From Akebia trifoliata (taxonomy: Eukaryota; Streptophyta; Magnoliopsida; Ranunculales; Lardizabalaceae), in NCBI GenBank assembly GCA_017979445.1, contig CM030707.1, forward strand, positions 22,884,586 to 22,948,585: a stretch of DNA of 64,000 nucleotides. Reading direction: 5' to 3'. Made by a program: the position numbers and the translations under genes. The notes under the pieces were generated by a model that worked only from the letters and a program-made list of their open reading frames with translations, was not told the DNA's origin and made no database searches. This document shows positions 46,830 through 59,568 of this stretch, one piece after another; positions within the stretch are counted from its first letter, which is position 1; each line of letters begins with the position of its first letter.

Positions 46830-47060
46830 TGCATGTGAAATTCTTACCCATTTGGAAATTATTTCATGTGGGGATTTTTACCGATTTAGGAAATGATTTT
46901 TACATATGATAATGTGTTCATCAATTTAAAAATTGATTTCTACATGTGATAACATATTTACCAATTTGGAAACTAATTTCTAAACATGATAACATATTTA
47001 CCAATTTGGAAACAGTTTTTTGCAAGGAGATTAATTGTGCATGTAATGATATTTTTGTTG
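46830..47060 (+). repeat. Tandem ~40-48-bp repeats in LTR1
   Basis: About five diverged units of the form TTACCAATTTGGAAA, then TGATTTCTACATGTGATAAC. The same array, with fewer and different units, occurs at 61195-61330. Confidence 0.6.
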
Positions 47061-47584
47061 ATTTGGAAATTATTCCCGAATGTGATACTTTAATTGAATT
47101 TAATTTTTATAAAACTTTGCCACGAGAGCCTTAGGGCATTAGATATGATTTAGGTTTTTTCAATTTATATCTTTTCTCCTTGCATGCAGAATTTGAGGAA
47201 TTATATAACATTCAAGGAAATCATAACAATGAGATTTGATTAATTGATCCGATATAAAAGAATAGTATTTCGATTGGTTGGCTTGACATAAGATGATGAT
47301 TGGACCTTGGATTAACCTTAGTCTTCACCTTTTGACCTTTAAAGTTTCTTGGATCATAGTAAAGACCGACCACCTTGATCAAGTGGGTTCAGTGCCTAAC
47401 ACCTTCCGTAACCCGTAACTTAACTCCTTACCTATATCTTTTACCTGTGGACTAATCATAATCCATTTGGAGGTATTTTGATTTCTAAACCTAAACTAAG
47501 TGGCAACTCTTCATTCTCAGAAAATTTTCTTTTTTATGTTTAGATACTTTTTATTTTTCTGTAAAAAGCATCGAGATGCTTTCA

Positions 47585-48241
47585 CTTGCCAAGAAGTTTT
47601 CAACGCCCAAGTTAGATAAAAACCAAGATAATCCATCTATAAGTCCAACTCTAAATTTGCAAAAAAAAAAAAATGTCATTTTTTCATTGATTTCTCTACC
47701 TTATATAGTATTTTCCTTTGATCGATTGATTTTAGGGATTCTCCCCTTAATCCCTTAAATCCAGGAATCAGGTAATGAAAACTCCTTACCAAGAAAGTAA
47801 CTAAACCAATTTAGAAGGAACGTAAATGATTATATCAAAATGCTCCCAGATTCTTAGGATTTATTCCTTATCTTAGTAAAATAAGAGATAGACTTGGATC
47901 TGCACGTACTAAGCCCTGGTTTGCCTTTCAAGAATGGCATGGGTAGATATTTGACTTGCATCTAGGCAAAGCTAATATCTTGCCTTACTTGGTCATTGCT
48001 AAGCTGCATATCATGTTTAAGCATCACTTACTCTAAACAGATTCTCCCTTAATTTTCTTTGATTAGTGTTCGGATCAGATTACGTGTAGGGTTCAAATCA
48101 TTTACTATTGCAATCATTTAGACTATTGCAATCATTTGGGAGAAATCTACATTGTAAGCTTATTTTATCATTTACTAGGAGATTCGACAAATTATGATAA
48201 ATGGTTCAAGCTCCAATAAGGATCTATATGATCTCTGAAAA
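47585..48241. other. Spacer between two related LTRs
   Basis: About 660 bp, too short for a gypsy internal domain. No primer site, polypurine tract or protein similarity. Either the remains of a deleted internal region or host DNA between two solo LTRs. Confidence 0.35.
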
Positions 48242-50454
48242 TGTAGACACCACATTTTTGCATTTGCCCAATTTGATAATCCGTCATCTGGTAGCTGTGG
48301 ATTCCTAACGATGAGCATAGAATATACGAAAAGTCGAAAGCTTATGCGAGACCTTCTCCCAATTTTTTCTAATTTGGATTGCAATAACTTTATACTCGAT
48401 TTAGCAAGTACGTACGCTTAGGTTTGCCGCACATTTTAATAACCTAGAGACCTCGCAATCACATTGTGACTGAAAAAAATCATTCGCCAAAATTTAACAA
48501 ATTGAAAAATGACAAAAATATTCCTCACGGGTCCCACACCTTTGAAATATCTCAAAAATATCTTCATTAGTCTTAAAATGTGATTTCGAGTCTAATAAGA
48601 CTAAAATTATTGAAAAATGGAGGACTTTACTAAAAATTACAAAAATGACAAAAATATCCCTTCGTATTTGACTTTTACTTAAAGATCTCGATTCCTAAGA
48701 AATATGATTGAAAATAAATTTCTAATAACATTCACGTATATCGAGAAAATTTAGAAATCACTACGTTTAGGAAGATTAAATTTTCACATAAAATGATGAG
48801 ATTTTTCATATAAAGTGATGATTTTTACCACATGGAATGCACAAATTGACCATAAAAAATGTCAAAATCTAAAAATCTAATTTGAAAAAATGACGACTTA
48901 GATCAAAACTTAAAAATAATTCAATAAATCAATCTATCTAACTTCGATCAATTTTAAAAGAAAATGAATCAATTCATTTAATTGCGATTAATTGTCAATC
49001 AACAAATTTTAACCTAAATTTATTCATAGAAGATTCCAATCGAGCTAAATCAACGTAAAATTCAAATTGATCAAACCAATCAAATTTGAAATCATCAGAC
49101 CCATCCTATAAATAATAACCGATCAAAAATTAGGAACCATCAATCAATTGAACATACATTTTAACTAATTTTAGTTGGACTCTAATCAACAACCTATAAT
49201 CAACCAATCGAACCAATTGATGATTCGATCAAATAATTGATGACAAAACTAAACTAAACTTTCCATTAAATTTTGAATAATAATCAATTAATTAAAACTT
49301 TAACCCTAATTAAAATCTGCATTGACCTTAAAATCATTGATAAACTCAACTATTGATCAAATTGACTAATCGATTGGAAGAGGAAGGTAATATGGAGCAT
49401 GCAAGACTCGTATGATCATTATTCTCCACACTTTAATTAGTTTGGTCAAGACAAATAAAAAGAAAAATAAATAAATGAATGAAAAAAAAAACAATGAAAA
49501 AGAGAAAAAAAAAATAAAAAAGAAGAAGAAATAACATAATTATAAGCGGGTCTCTTTTCACACGTCTAAGAATGAGCTTTTACACATCCAAGAGTGGGCA
49601 TTCATCCCTCCACATTTTCACGTTCAAGAAAGGATTCATAACCCCATATTCTCATGTCCAAGAGGGACCTATTTCTCTTTCAAAACAACATTAAAAAGAA
49701 CATAAAAAGAAGAAAATATGAAGAAAAGAAGAAAGTGCAACTGGACTTACCTGCATAACAACCTAAACACCCACCTCCTTTATCCTCTCCTTTTTTTTTT
49801 CATTATAGCAACTCCATAAATCCAATTCCTTCATCCTTTCTCCCTTTTCATTACAACAGTCCCATAAACCCATCTTTTTTTATCTTCTTTTTCATTGCAA
49901 TAACCCCATAAAATCATTTTCTTCATCATATCAACCCCATCATCTTCTTCTTCATTGCACTCTTTTGACTCTCCTTGTACGACCCAACAACCATAACCCT
50001 CTCTCTTAGTTTCTTTGTTCAACTCAATCAACACCACAATAGGCACATACATCCCCTTCCTTCCTCTCTATCCAATCGTGTCTGCTACTTTCATAAGCTC
50101 TCGAGTAGACCCAATTTGAAGGGATTACACATGACAAGAGCTTTTCATTATTCAAGGTGAGTTTTTTTTCATTCTTTATTTTTTTTATTCTCTTCCCCTC
50201 TAATATTTTTGCTAAAACTAAATCTGTTTGCTTTTTTCTATTCAAAATTTTTATTTTTTATTTTTTGTGTTTGGAATCCTCACATATCTTTTACATGCGA
50301 TCAATTACTTTTATTAACGTTCGTTTAACCATATATGATTAGCTTTTGAAAATTGACCGAGTCAGATAAACTTTCCTTCATATCTCTTCTTTTCTTTTCT
50401 TTTAATCATCATGTGATCATTATTAGATTTTTGTCAGGGCATGTTATATGTTAC
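48242..50454 (+). mobile_element. Gypsy LTR2, left part, split by Sirevirus insertion
   Basis: Begins TGTAGACACCACATTTTTG and follows LTR1 in order (GATGAGCATAGAATATACG, CGTATATCGAGAAAAT, CATAAAATGATGAGA, a C-rich then T-rich leader) until the copia element starts at 50455. Its continuation is 60845-61855. Confidence 0.65.
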
Positions 50455-52095
50455 TGTTAGTTCCATATTTTGTCAATCCCGAAATATATGTTGAGTGTTG
50501 GATCGATTTGTCATTGAAGACATATGAAGACTCCGATAAAACTTTTCAATCGCATGTGCCTCGATAAAAAAACTCCCATGTGTGTGCACAAAGTCTAAAA
50601 GATAATGAGACTACCTAAGACCATTTTTCAACACTTAGATGATTGATAGGTCGACCTGCAGTGATTAGAAAAACTCTTTCCTTGACTCGTTCACTCATCG
50701 GATCTTTCAGGAATCGAAAATGGTCATAGAGGGGACATTAGATATTTGACCTCCCTAAAATCTTCTGTACTTAGTGATTTTTTGATGACATTATATAGGT
50801 AAAATCTAGCATACCTTCGACCTATTTTGTCACCGAACTTCTCAAAATTTTATTTTAACCACAAATGGTAAAAATGATATTTTGATCCTTTAACCTATTT
50901 TTATCATGGCTCACCCCTTGGTGGTAGTTTGGGGATGTTCTACATAGTAAAATCTATTAGATCCTCAAAATGACATATGAAACGGAGCTACCATTTGAAA
51001 GTTATGACCTAAATACCCTTCAGTGGCATTTCTGTTATTTCTTCTGGTGCCACTTTGTGCTGACGGCGCCGCCGTCAACAAGTGCTCAATGATATTTTTG
51101 ACCGTTGAGACACGAACTCGCCCCTTTCTCTTTTATACTAACTCCACTTTATTTTTGGTTGTTGGTTGAAGCTCTAGAGAAGAAGCTCTTTTATTTTCAA
51201 ACCTTTCTAAAGCTCTCTCTAGCCATAGAAAGCCTCATACTTAGTTGAAAATCTTTTCAACCCAAGCCTTCCCACAACTGAACCACTTCTTCCATCAACC
51301 TTACTTGTACACACATTGGTGAATCTCATGGAGTTCAAAGCATCTTCTTGAAGCAATAAACATTTTGAATTGAAGAAGACCTTTCCAAGGTCATGAAGAA
51401 CTCGATCAATACATTGGCAAATCAATCAAGTTAGGTCAGGTCCTTGTAAGTATTTTTGTTATTTTTCTTCTTAAAAAAATAGTTTTTGGTTCCAGCAGAA
51501 AACCAAACACTTGAGAAGAATTGAGGATTATATTCAAGAGAACAAGGTTTTAAGTGTCCTAATGATAAAATTTAGAGTGTGAGTGAGGTTCTACCTCTTT
51601 TGAACACATTGGTTTAAGGATTCAATCGATGAAAAAATTTCATTTTGAGAGAATGTCATTCTCTCGATCTTAAGGGTTAGAGTTTGTTCTAGGCATAAAA
51701 TTTTTGTGTAAGATTTCGAGGTGAATCATAAACCTCTAATTGATACTAGAACCCAAGATAGAGAGTAGGGTACCTGGTACTGGATGTAGGCAAGTTGCCG
51801 AACCATTATAAATCTTGTGCCTTCTTTTCAATTATGCATTATGCTTGATTTTATATGAATGACATAAATGCCATGACATGCACATTAAGTGTTTGATAAA
51901 TTGTCTACTTTATGAATGTGTGTTGTATGCTATGCCATAACTCAAAATAGATTAATCTTATGCATCTTTATGTTGTAATCATTTTAGCATAATCAAGTGA
52001 CCTATTAACTTCGTGAGGTGATTTTAAATCAGAAATTTTAATTTACCTATTCACCCCCGTCTAGGTTTAGACATAGTACAAAGCCCGTAATTTCA
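50455..52095 (+). repeat. Sirevirus 5' LTR
   Basis: Begins TGTTAGTTCCATATTTTG and ends CCCGTAATTTCA, 1641 bp. Two bases separate it from the primer site. The matching 3' LTR lacks about 284 bp present here (51114-51397) plus smaller pieces. Confidence 0.85.
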
Positions 52096-52097
52096 AT

Positions 52098-52109
52098 TGG
52101 TATAAGAGC
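52098..52109 (+). promoter_or_regulatory. Copia primer-binding site (initiator Met-tRNA type)
   Basis: TGGTATAAGAGC, one base different from the usual copia TGGTATCAGAGC, placed 2 bp after the LTR. Confidence 0.85.
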
Positions 52110-52163
52110 GGATTGTTCTAGAAGGATCTAACAACCTTGAGCTGATCCTATCGACTTTGAATC

Positions 52164-53860
52164 ATGTTTAAATCCAAGAAATAAAATTTTACTTAACCTC
52201 TCATGTTCGATGGTGTTAAATACGCCTTCTGAAAAAATTAAAATGATGATATATATCAACTCCCCAAGTAGGGATGTGTGGAACATGATAGAAGAAGGTT
52301 AGGAACCTCCTGTTGACACCATAGAAGTTAATGGTACCTCCACTATATTTCGAGACTATCAAAGAATTAGTCTGAACAAGATAAGATTAACAGTAGAATT
52401 AACTTCAAAGCACTTAATGCTATAACTAGTGCCATTTCCAATAATGAATATCATAGGATATGTATGCGTATATCGACTAAACAAGCTTGGAAATTCTTAG
52501 AGGCCACGCAAGAAAGAACTAGTATTGTTAAGAAGTCTAAATTTTAACTCCTCAGAACTTAATTTGAAAATATTAAGATATAAGAAAGTGAAACTGTCTA
52601 AGAATTCTATGCATAGTTAAGTGGCATATGCAATTTCATATTTTAGGTGGGAGAGTTTGTCCCATAGGGTAGAGTTTGTGCTAAAATTCTGAGATCCCTA
52701 CCCAAGAGGTTCGCTTCTAAAGTCACCTCAATTGAGGAATACCGAGATGTGAAGACAATAACAGTTGAGGAACTCATGGGCTCACTCACAACCTTTGAGC
52801 TCCATCTCGAAGGTCTTCCTTTTAAAGGAAAAACATCAGTCCTTAAGACCACTTTGTCTAAGGTACCATTTAAACGATCATCTTGTCATCCTATCGATGA
52901 TGTTGATGACGATGAACTCGAACTCTAGTCAGCATTCGATCAACTATTCATTAATCATGTGAAATTGACTAAGAAATATGGTCAAGAAAAACTTCAAAAA
53001 TAACAATGGCATGCTGAATATTATCAAGTCAGTGAGGAAACACGCTCCTTAGGACTTCAATTAAAAGACATTAAAATTCAACTCAAAACAGTTCTAAAGA
53101 GACAGTCTAGTATGCTCTCTATATATGAGAAAATCATTAATGAGAAGAATGAAATGCTCACAAATCTTTAACAATTAAAAAACTTCTTACTATAACAAAC
53201 TCTACTATAGTCTGTCAAAACTTAGAATTATCAAACTTTCATGATGAAAACAAAGTTCTTAAGTTTGACGTTATTAAGTTACAAAAATAAAAGGCTAAAC
53301 TTGAGCGTAACTATACTCAAGGAATTTTGAAATTAGAAAAACTTCTAGGAGTTTAAAAATCCTATGGGGATAAAGGAGATTTGGACTATGATAGGTATAC
53401 TTATACATCACCTCAATCTCCTACTGTGTTTATTCATGGATAATCATCTAACACTAAAAAGAACTCCAAGAAAGTCATCACATGCAATTTTTGTGGTGGA
53501 AAGGGTCATATAAAATTTGAATACATCAAATTCAGGACCATCTATTATACAACCTCAAAGGCCCCTATTAGTAAATCTCTATTGATTGAAAAAAAGAAGC
53601 ATGATGAAAGGAAGTCTCCATTGTAAAATAAAATTGAAAATACTAAGAAAGAAGAGTCTCTCAAGTGAAAGAAAACGAAGAATTCATCACCTTCCAAACA
53701 GACCAACAATATTAGGGAACTCTTCAAACAGATTGCTCACCTGAACCTAAAAGCTAAAGAACTTACTGAGTCAAGTAGAGGCAATCAAGATGCAAGAAGG
53801 TATCCAAAGAAAAAATCACCTTCAAGATCACCTAAGAAGAGTAGGTCCCCTAAGAGAAAC
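52164..53860 (+). pseudogene. Sirevirus gag remnant
   Basis: Copia-type Gag (UBN2-like): MFDGVKYAF near 52207, EEYRDVKTITVEELMGSL near 52740, then a long helical Lys/Glu/Gln-rich segment. The zinc knuckle near 53482 reads CNFCGGKGHIKFEY, in which the last cysteine of C-X2-C-X4-H-X4-C is replaced by Tyr. Many in-frame TAG/TAA stops. Gag would form the virus-like particle. Confidence 0.7.
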
Positions 53861-53979
53861 TCACCTGTCTAGGAGAAAGTAGAGTTGAAAAGAAAAATTC
53901 ATTCCCTTCTTAAACGTAATCCTCAACCCCCAAGAAAACTCTACAATGGAAAGTCAAAAATGAGGACAATAAGTGTCTT

Positions 53980-56912
53980 GTAATTCATACAACTATTAAG
54001 AATGGAAATTTTGCGCGATGGTACCTTGATAACGGCTGCTCCCGACACATGACAGGTGATCTAAATTAGTTTAGTCACATGGTTGAATTTGATGGAGGGT
54101 CTGTTACCTTTGGTGATGTAAGTACAGCCAGGATTATTGGGTGAAGAACCGTCAGTGATCTAGGATTGCCCACGGTGGAAAATGTGTTATGCGTTGATGG
54201 TTTGAAACATAACCTTCTTAGCATATCCCAAATATGTGACAAAGACCGCCGGGTACATTTCAATCGTGAAGTTTGCGAGATCTCAACCCTTAATGGAAAA
54301 GTTATTATGAGAGGTATGCATACTTCTGATAACTATTATGTTATCGAAAATACAGGAGAAACCACCATCTCCTATGTGAGTAACGTGCCTCAAGTTGATG
54401 AAGTCCAACTGTGGCATCAACGACTTGGTCATGATCACTATATAAACTTGTTTTGTCTTGCCTCAAAAAGCTCAGTCAGAAGATTACCCAAGCTGAGTAA
54501 ATAAGCAAGAGATGTCTGTGGGGAGTGCCAAATTGGTAAACAAATTTGAAGTAACCACAAAAAGATAACAACTCTTGCCACCTCAAAACCCTTAGTTCTT
54601 TTAGACATGGACCTTTGGGTCCTACTAAAGTTAGAAGTCTATGAGGTAAGAGACATTTCTTGGTGATCGTTGATGATTACTCTAGATTCACCTAGGTCAC
54701 TTTTCTGAGAGAAAAATATGATATTTTTGATGAATTCAAAAAGATCATTAAGCGTATCTAGACAGAAAAAGGATATGTCATAAGTAGAATTAAAAGTGAT
54801 TATGGTGGAAGTTTGAGGAAGGTCGATTCACACATTTTTGTGATAAAAATAGAATTTGACATGAATTCTCAACTCTTAAGACCCCTCAACAGAATGGAGT
54901 TGCTGAGAGGAAGAATCGCATATATCTTCAACCAGGCTTAAACAAAATAACTTATGAACTGTGGAATGACAAAACTCTCAGTGTTAAATACTTTAGAGTA
55001 TTTGGAAGTAAATGCTATATCCTAAAAGACCAAGAACACTTGGAAAATTCGATTCGAAGAGCGACGAAACAATCTTTCTAGGATATTCTTCAAACAGTCG
55101 TACTTTTAAAGTATTTAATTAGAGGACCTCCTCCATCCAAGAATCCATAAATGTGGTGATTGATGATCAACCCATTAAGGAAAATGGTCCATTTTACCTA
55201 GAGGTTGAGGACGAGGGAGTATTTCCTACTCCATCCTCACCTCCTTCGACGTCTTAGGTACAGAAAACATCACCTATTGTCAAGGATTATCCCGCTAGTC
55301 AAATCCTTGGAAATCCTAACATCGGTGTTAAAACCCAATGATAACTTGAGATGTTGAATAGTCATCTCTGCTTCACATCCAAAATGAAGTCAAAAAATAT
55401 TGATGAAACCTTCACTAATGAATATTGTCTTCAAGCCATGCAAGAAGAACTTTTTCAGTTTACTTGGAATCAAGTGTGGTACTTAGTAGGAAGACCATAT
55501 GATAAGAATATCATTAGAATGAAATGGATATATAAGAGCAAATCTGATGAACTTGGCAATGTTATCCGAAATAAAGCTCGTTTAGTCGCTCAGGGATACT
55601 CTCAAATTGAGGGAGTTGATTTTGATGAAATCTTTACCCTTGTTGCCAAATTTTAGTTGATTCAGATTTTGATGTCCATAGCATGGTCTAGGAAATTTTA
55701 AATTATTTCAGATGGACATCAAGAGTGCTTTTCTAAATGGCATCCTAGATGAGGAAGTCTATGTTAAACAACCCAAGGGTTTTGTTGACCCTCAACATCC
55801 TCACAAAGTCTTCAGATTAAAAAAAACTCTCTACAACCTTAAACAAGTCTCTCGTGTGTAGTATGAATGATTGACTCAATTTTTAATCAACCATAACTAT
55901 ACCAAGGGTAGTGTTGATTAAGTACCCTTTGTTCAAAAGGTCAAAGGTCATACCCTTATTACCTAGATCTATGTGGACGATATTGTGTTCAACTCCACTA
56001 ATGAGGAGATGGCTCACAACTTTGCCCACTTAATGTAATCTGAATTTGAAATGACTATGGTGGGTGAGCTCAATTTCTTCCTAGGATTGCAGGTTAAACA
56101 ACTCAAAAATGGTATGTTTGTCTCCCAAGCTAAGTATGCGCGTCAATTGGTAAATCGTTTCGATCTTCAGTCTGGTAGAACTCACTGTACCCCAATGAGC
56201 ATCACACTCAAGCTTTTTAAAAATATATCTAGAAAAAGTATGGATCCGCACCTTTACAAGATTATGATTAGTAGTCTTCTCTACTTGATAGCCATTCGGC
56301 CAGATATCTCTTATTTTATTGGAGCCTATGCCCACTTTCAAACCGATCATAAGGAATCGCATTTAACAATTGTCAAACGGATCATTTGCTATGTGGCTAG
56401 CACTTTCGAATATGGCCTATGGTATCCATTTGATTCGTCTTCCGCTATTGCTGGGGTACTCTGATGCTGATTGGGCCAATAATATTGATGATATAAAATC
56501 CACCAGTGGTGGCTATTTTTATATTAGAAACAGTTTTGTTGCTTGGCAAAGTAAGAAACATAACTCTATTTCTCCGTCCACCGTTGAGGCCGAGTACATT
56601 GCGGCTAGAAGTTGTTGTGCACAACTTCTATGGATAAAGTAAATGTTTCTGGACTACGGGTTATCTCCAAAGATTAAGAGTTTATTCTGTGGCAATACTA
56701 GCACCATTAATATCTCAAAGAACCTTGTCCAACACTCTCAAACAAAACATATCGATATTCTGCATCATTTCATATGTGAACTTGTTGAAGATCACATTAT
56801 TTCTCTTGAATATGTTTCGACCGAGAATCAATTTGTCGATATTCTCACAAAACTTTTGGATTCGATGCATTTTGAAAATCTTCGAAAATCCATTGGGGTG
56901 TACTCCATGTGA
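53980..56912 (+). pseudogene. Sirevirus pol remnant (protease-integrase-RT-RNase H)
   Basis: Domains in copia order. Protease: WYLDNGCSRHMTG at 54019-54057, with DNG in place of DSG. GAG-pre-integrase/integrase: LWHQRLGHDH near 54410 and CGECQIGKQ near 54520 (HHCC zinc finger), with the catalytic core shifted out of frame after 54600. RT: MKWIYKSKSDELGN near 55520, [12 protein letters not shown] near 55705, YVDD intact at 55970-55981, MVGELNFFLGLQV near 56060. RNase H: YSDADWANN near 56457, SPSTVEAEYIA near 56570 and a C-terminal HIDILHHFI near 56745. At least two frame changes (near 55670 and 56460) and many stops. The longest uninterrupted pieces are 54166-54504, 55351-55656, 56051-56464 and 56643-56912. 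Confidence 0.85.
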
Positions 56913-57662
56913 GCTCCCAGTTTCAGATAATTGACCGAGTACTAGTTAGCACTCCTAGAAATCTTCAATTTTCAAATTCTCACCCAATATGGGCATACCC
57001 GTGTCCAATACAGAAATCTACTATTATGTTTTTTAGTCATATTCGAGGTTATGATCTTTCTTGCTTAAAAAAAAATTGTTTACGTCATTTTTACGCTACA
57101 CCTTTGAGCAATTTCTCTGATGCTTGAACCTATCTCAAATTTGAGATTATTGGTACATTCGGGTTCATAGACCCCTCCTAAGTTCATTCTCGAGCTTCTA
57201 TCAATTTCTTTGCTCATTTCCAACTCATTTCATCTCCTTCAAAATTTTCAAAAATTTCACATTTTGACAAAATTTTGTTTATTTTTTCACGATTTATTGA
57301 AAGAGATTTAGGGTATGTCAATAATATATTTTTGCATGTTGAAAACATGATAAAACAAAAAAAAATGCAAAATTTATTTTTGAGAAATTTTTGGACTTAA
57401 TGACGTCACCAACACCATAAAAATGTTCCAACACTTGTTTTTCTTCATTGTTTTCGCCACTCCTTCATCTTCTACCATCCTTTCTTCGCCTTTTTGCTCA
57501 CTCTCTCCACTTTTTTTTGCTCTCTCTGTCTGTCTCTCTCTCTTTTAGGTGAGATTTCTCCTTGTTTTCTCCAACCTTTACCACATCACTCATTTTTCTA
57601 TCACCATGCTTCTCTTCTCTTTCTTATTTTCCCTTTTATTCATCTCCTTACTAGTGGTTGTG

Positions 57663-58920
57663 ATGGCTAAACGAGGGCAAACTCTGTAAGATCCACCTTT
57701 ACGATGCTCCTTACGCTCCAAGAAGTTCAAAAATGTGGCTTCATCTTCCCACACTACTCCACTACCTTCTCTTTCGCCTTTACCCTCTCAAATGCTAGTT
57801 GCGGAAACAGAATCGAAAGACGAACTACCCATGGATCGTGCTAGTTATATTTATTGATGAGCATCATTCAAGAAGTGCTCCATCATTTGTGAGATCAATG
57901 TCCAAGATTCCATCACTTACAAATATGATGTGTTTAGTATGCTTTATCATGTGGGTTGGGATGAAATGCTTCGATTTGGTGGTGATGTGTACCTAATACG
58001 TGTGGTAAATTTCTATGCCAGTGTGACGGAGTTCGAGTATAATCCTCCATAGCTTGTCGTCATAACATTCTACTATCGGCCACCTTTTCGCACGATGGTA
58101 ACCTCTTACACAATTGGTAGACTTTTGGGGTTTCCCGTCACCAATGTGTCCATACCCATGTCAGAATTTGACTACTTGATTTGACAAGAATAACTTCAAC
58201 AAGTGTTATGTAGTCCCAACAACTGATTCCAATGGTCAAAAGGTGATATACGCTCAACATGCATGCTGACTCCTTTGCGCATCCTATACAACATTTTCTT
58301 GCCCAACCTATACCCTCGCGTTGGCAATTCCACTTAACAGGCATTCGACCAGTATGACTTACTATACTATGTAACCAAAGGTGTTCCCATGTACTTGCCA
58401 ATGCTCATCCTTCAGCACATCATTATGAAGACACGACCTCAATCGAAGAGGGGTCTTGGCTTTGGTCATCTCATATCTCGCCTTGCTTTGGATTGTCAAT
58501 TTAGAGCCGGCCTTCCCCGTATGACTCTGGTTAAGACATTTGGAGACATGAATCTAACCAATATCCTCAAAATGGTCATCGGCCCATTCGTTTCGCGTCA
58601 GCCAGTTACCGTTTTTTAAATGAGGTGCCCCCTCCTGTTTCAGAGGCTCCAGTGTCTTTCCTTGCCGATCTTAGCTAGGAGTTTGACATCGAAGCTCGCT
58701 TAACCAATTTAGAGTACCAGTAATAGGAACTTGGTGAACAACAACATTAGATTTTCTCATCGTAAGAACGTATGGAACAATAGAATGTTCGACTTGAGTC
58801 ACAGATGAAGAAGATTCAGTACTATCTTCGTCGGCTCATTTGATCCTACGAACCTTTGCTTCCCTCTCCTGATTCAAATCTCGCTACCTCGAGTGAATCT
58901 GGTGACGTCTAGGTCTCACA
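57663..58920 (+). pseudogene. Sirevirus env-position ORF remnant
   Basis: Lies between RNase H and the 3' LTR, where Sireviruses carry an env-like gene. Begins MAKRGQTL then a stop. Recognisable later segments are VVNFYASVTEFEYNPP (near 57990), PFRTMVTSYTIGRLLGFP (near 58085), YYVTKGVPMYLPMLI (near 58370), and GLGFGHLISRLALDCQF (58460-58510), resembling the plant 'putative transposon protein' domain common in this position. A short Lys/Arg/Ser-rich N-terminal stretch precedes them. Broken by several stops and frameshifts; function in the family is unproven. Confidence 0.6.
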
Positions 58921-59340
58921 TGTTCCTACTAGTATGTAGGTTGTTGTTTCTTGGGTTTTAGTAGGTTGTTTGTCTATTTGATTCTTGTTCCTATAACCTC
59001 GACTCACATTTTGTAATCTAGATGGTTATGTAAGCCCTTAATAGTAAAATATTTTGACTATGTTTCATGTGCACTTGATCGATTATTTGAATATCATTTA
59101 CTTTTTGCACACCCTTGCATGATATGACACTACCTAAATTAGTTATATTCTTTATCTATATCATTTATCATGCCATATCTCTGCCTAATAGTTATTTTGT
59201 TTGGCATGTCTTTGTTTGCTTCCGTCATGCATCTCGCTCTGATAATCATATTAATTGCGTGCATGTATATTATTCACATGCTTATTAGTTATATCTTATA
59301 TCGACATTGGGTTGATTACGTTCTTTGTCAAATGTTGACG

Positions 59341-59353
59341 AAAAGGGAGAGAA
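59341..59353 (+). promoter_or_regulatory. Internal polypurine tract
   Basis: AAAAGGGAGAGAA after TGTTGACG, matching the repeated polypurine tracts typical of Sireviruses; it lies about 215 bp before the 3' LTR. Confidence 0.6.
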
Positions 59354-59557
59354 TGTAGTTTCCACCAATGTGTACTGTTTCAATTAAATTCTACAAATAA
59401 ATCATTCAGGGGGTAGTTCTTAAGGGAGAGTGAAGTAGTTAATATCTTAGGTTTTTCTTTTTAAACACTTTTGTAAGATTCTAATCAGGTATAAATTGTG
59501 TTGGTAATTTTGGAGAATGTTTCTTGGTCTAGTTTAGGATTTTGTCTTGTAATTGAC

Positions 59558-59567
59558 AAGGAGGAGA
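59558..59567 (+). promoter_or_regulatory. Polypurine tract for plus-strand priming
   Basis: AAGGAGGAGA, one base before the 3' LTR start at 59569. Confidence 0.75.
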
Positions 59568-59568
59568 T

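Larger units (their letters stand above)
43954..47584 (+). mobile_element. Large gypsy LTR (LTR1) abutting the CACTA remnant
   Basis: Begins TGTAAATCCCCC and ends GATGCTTTCA, about 3.63 kb. Matches the split LTR at 48242-50454 plus 60845-61855 in order: GATGAGCGTAGAATAT, CACATAAAATGAT blocks, a tandem ATTTACCAATTTGG array, GTGCCTAACACCTTCC and AAGTGGCAACTC. Tat/Ogre-like by the U5 module. It truncates the TNP2-like gene. Flanking 5-mers (CCTAT and CTTGC) do not match. Confidence 0.65.
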
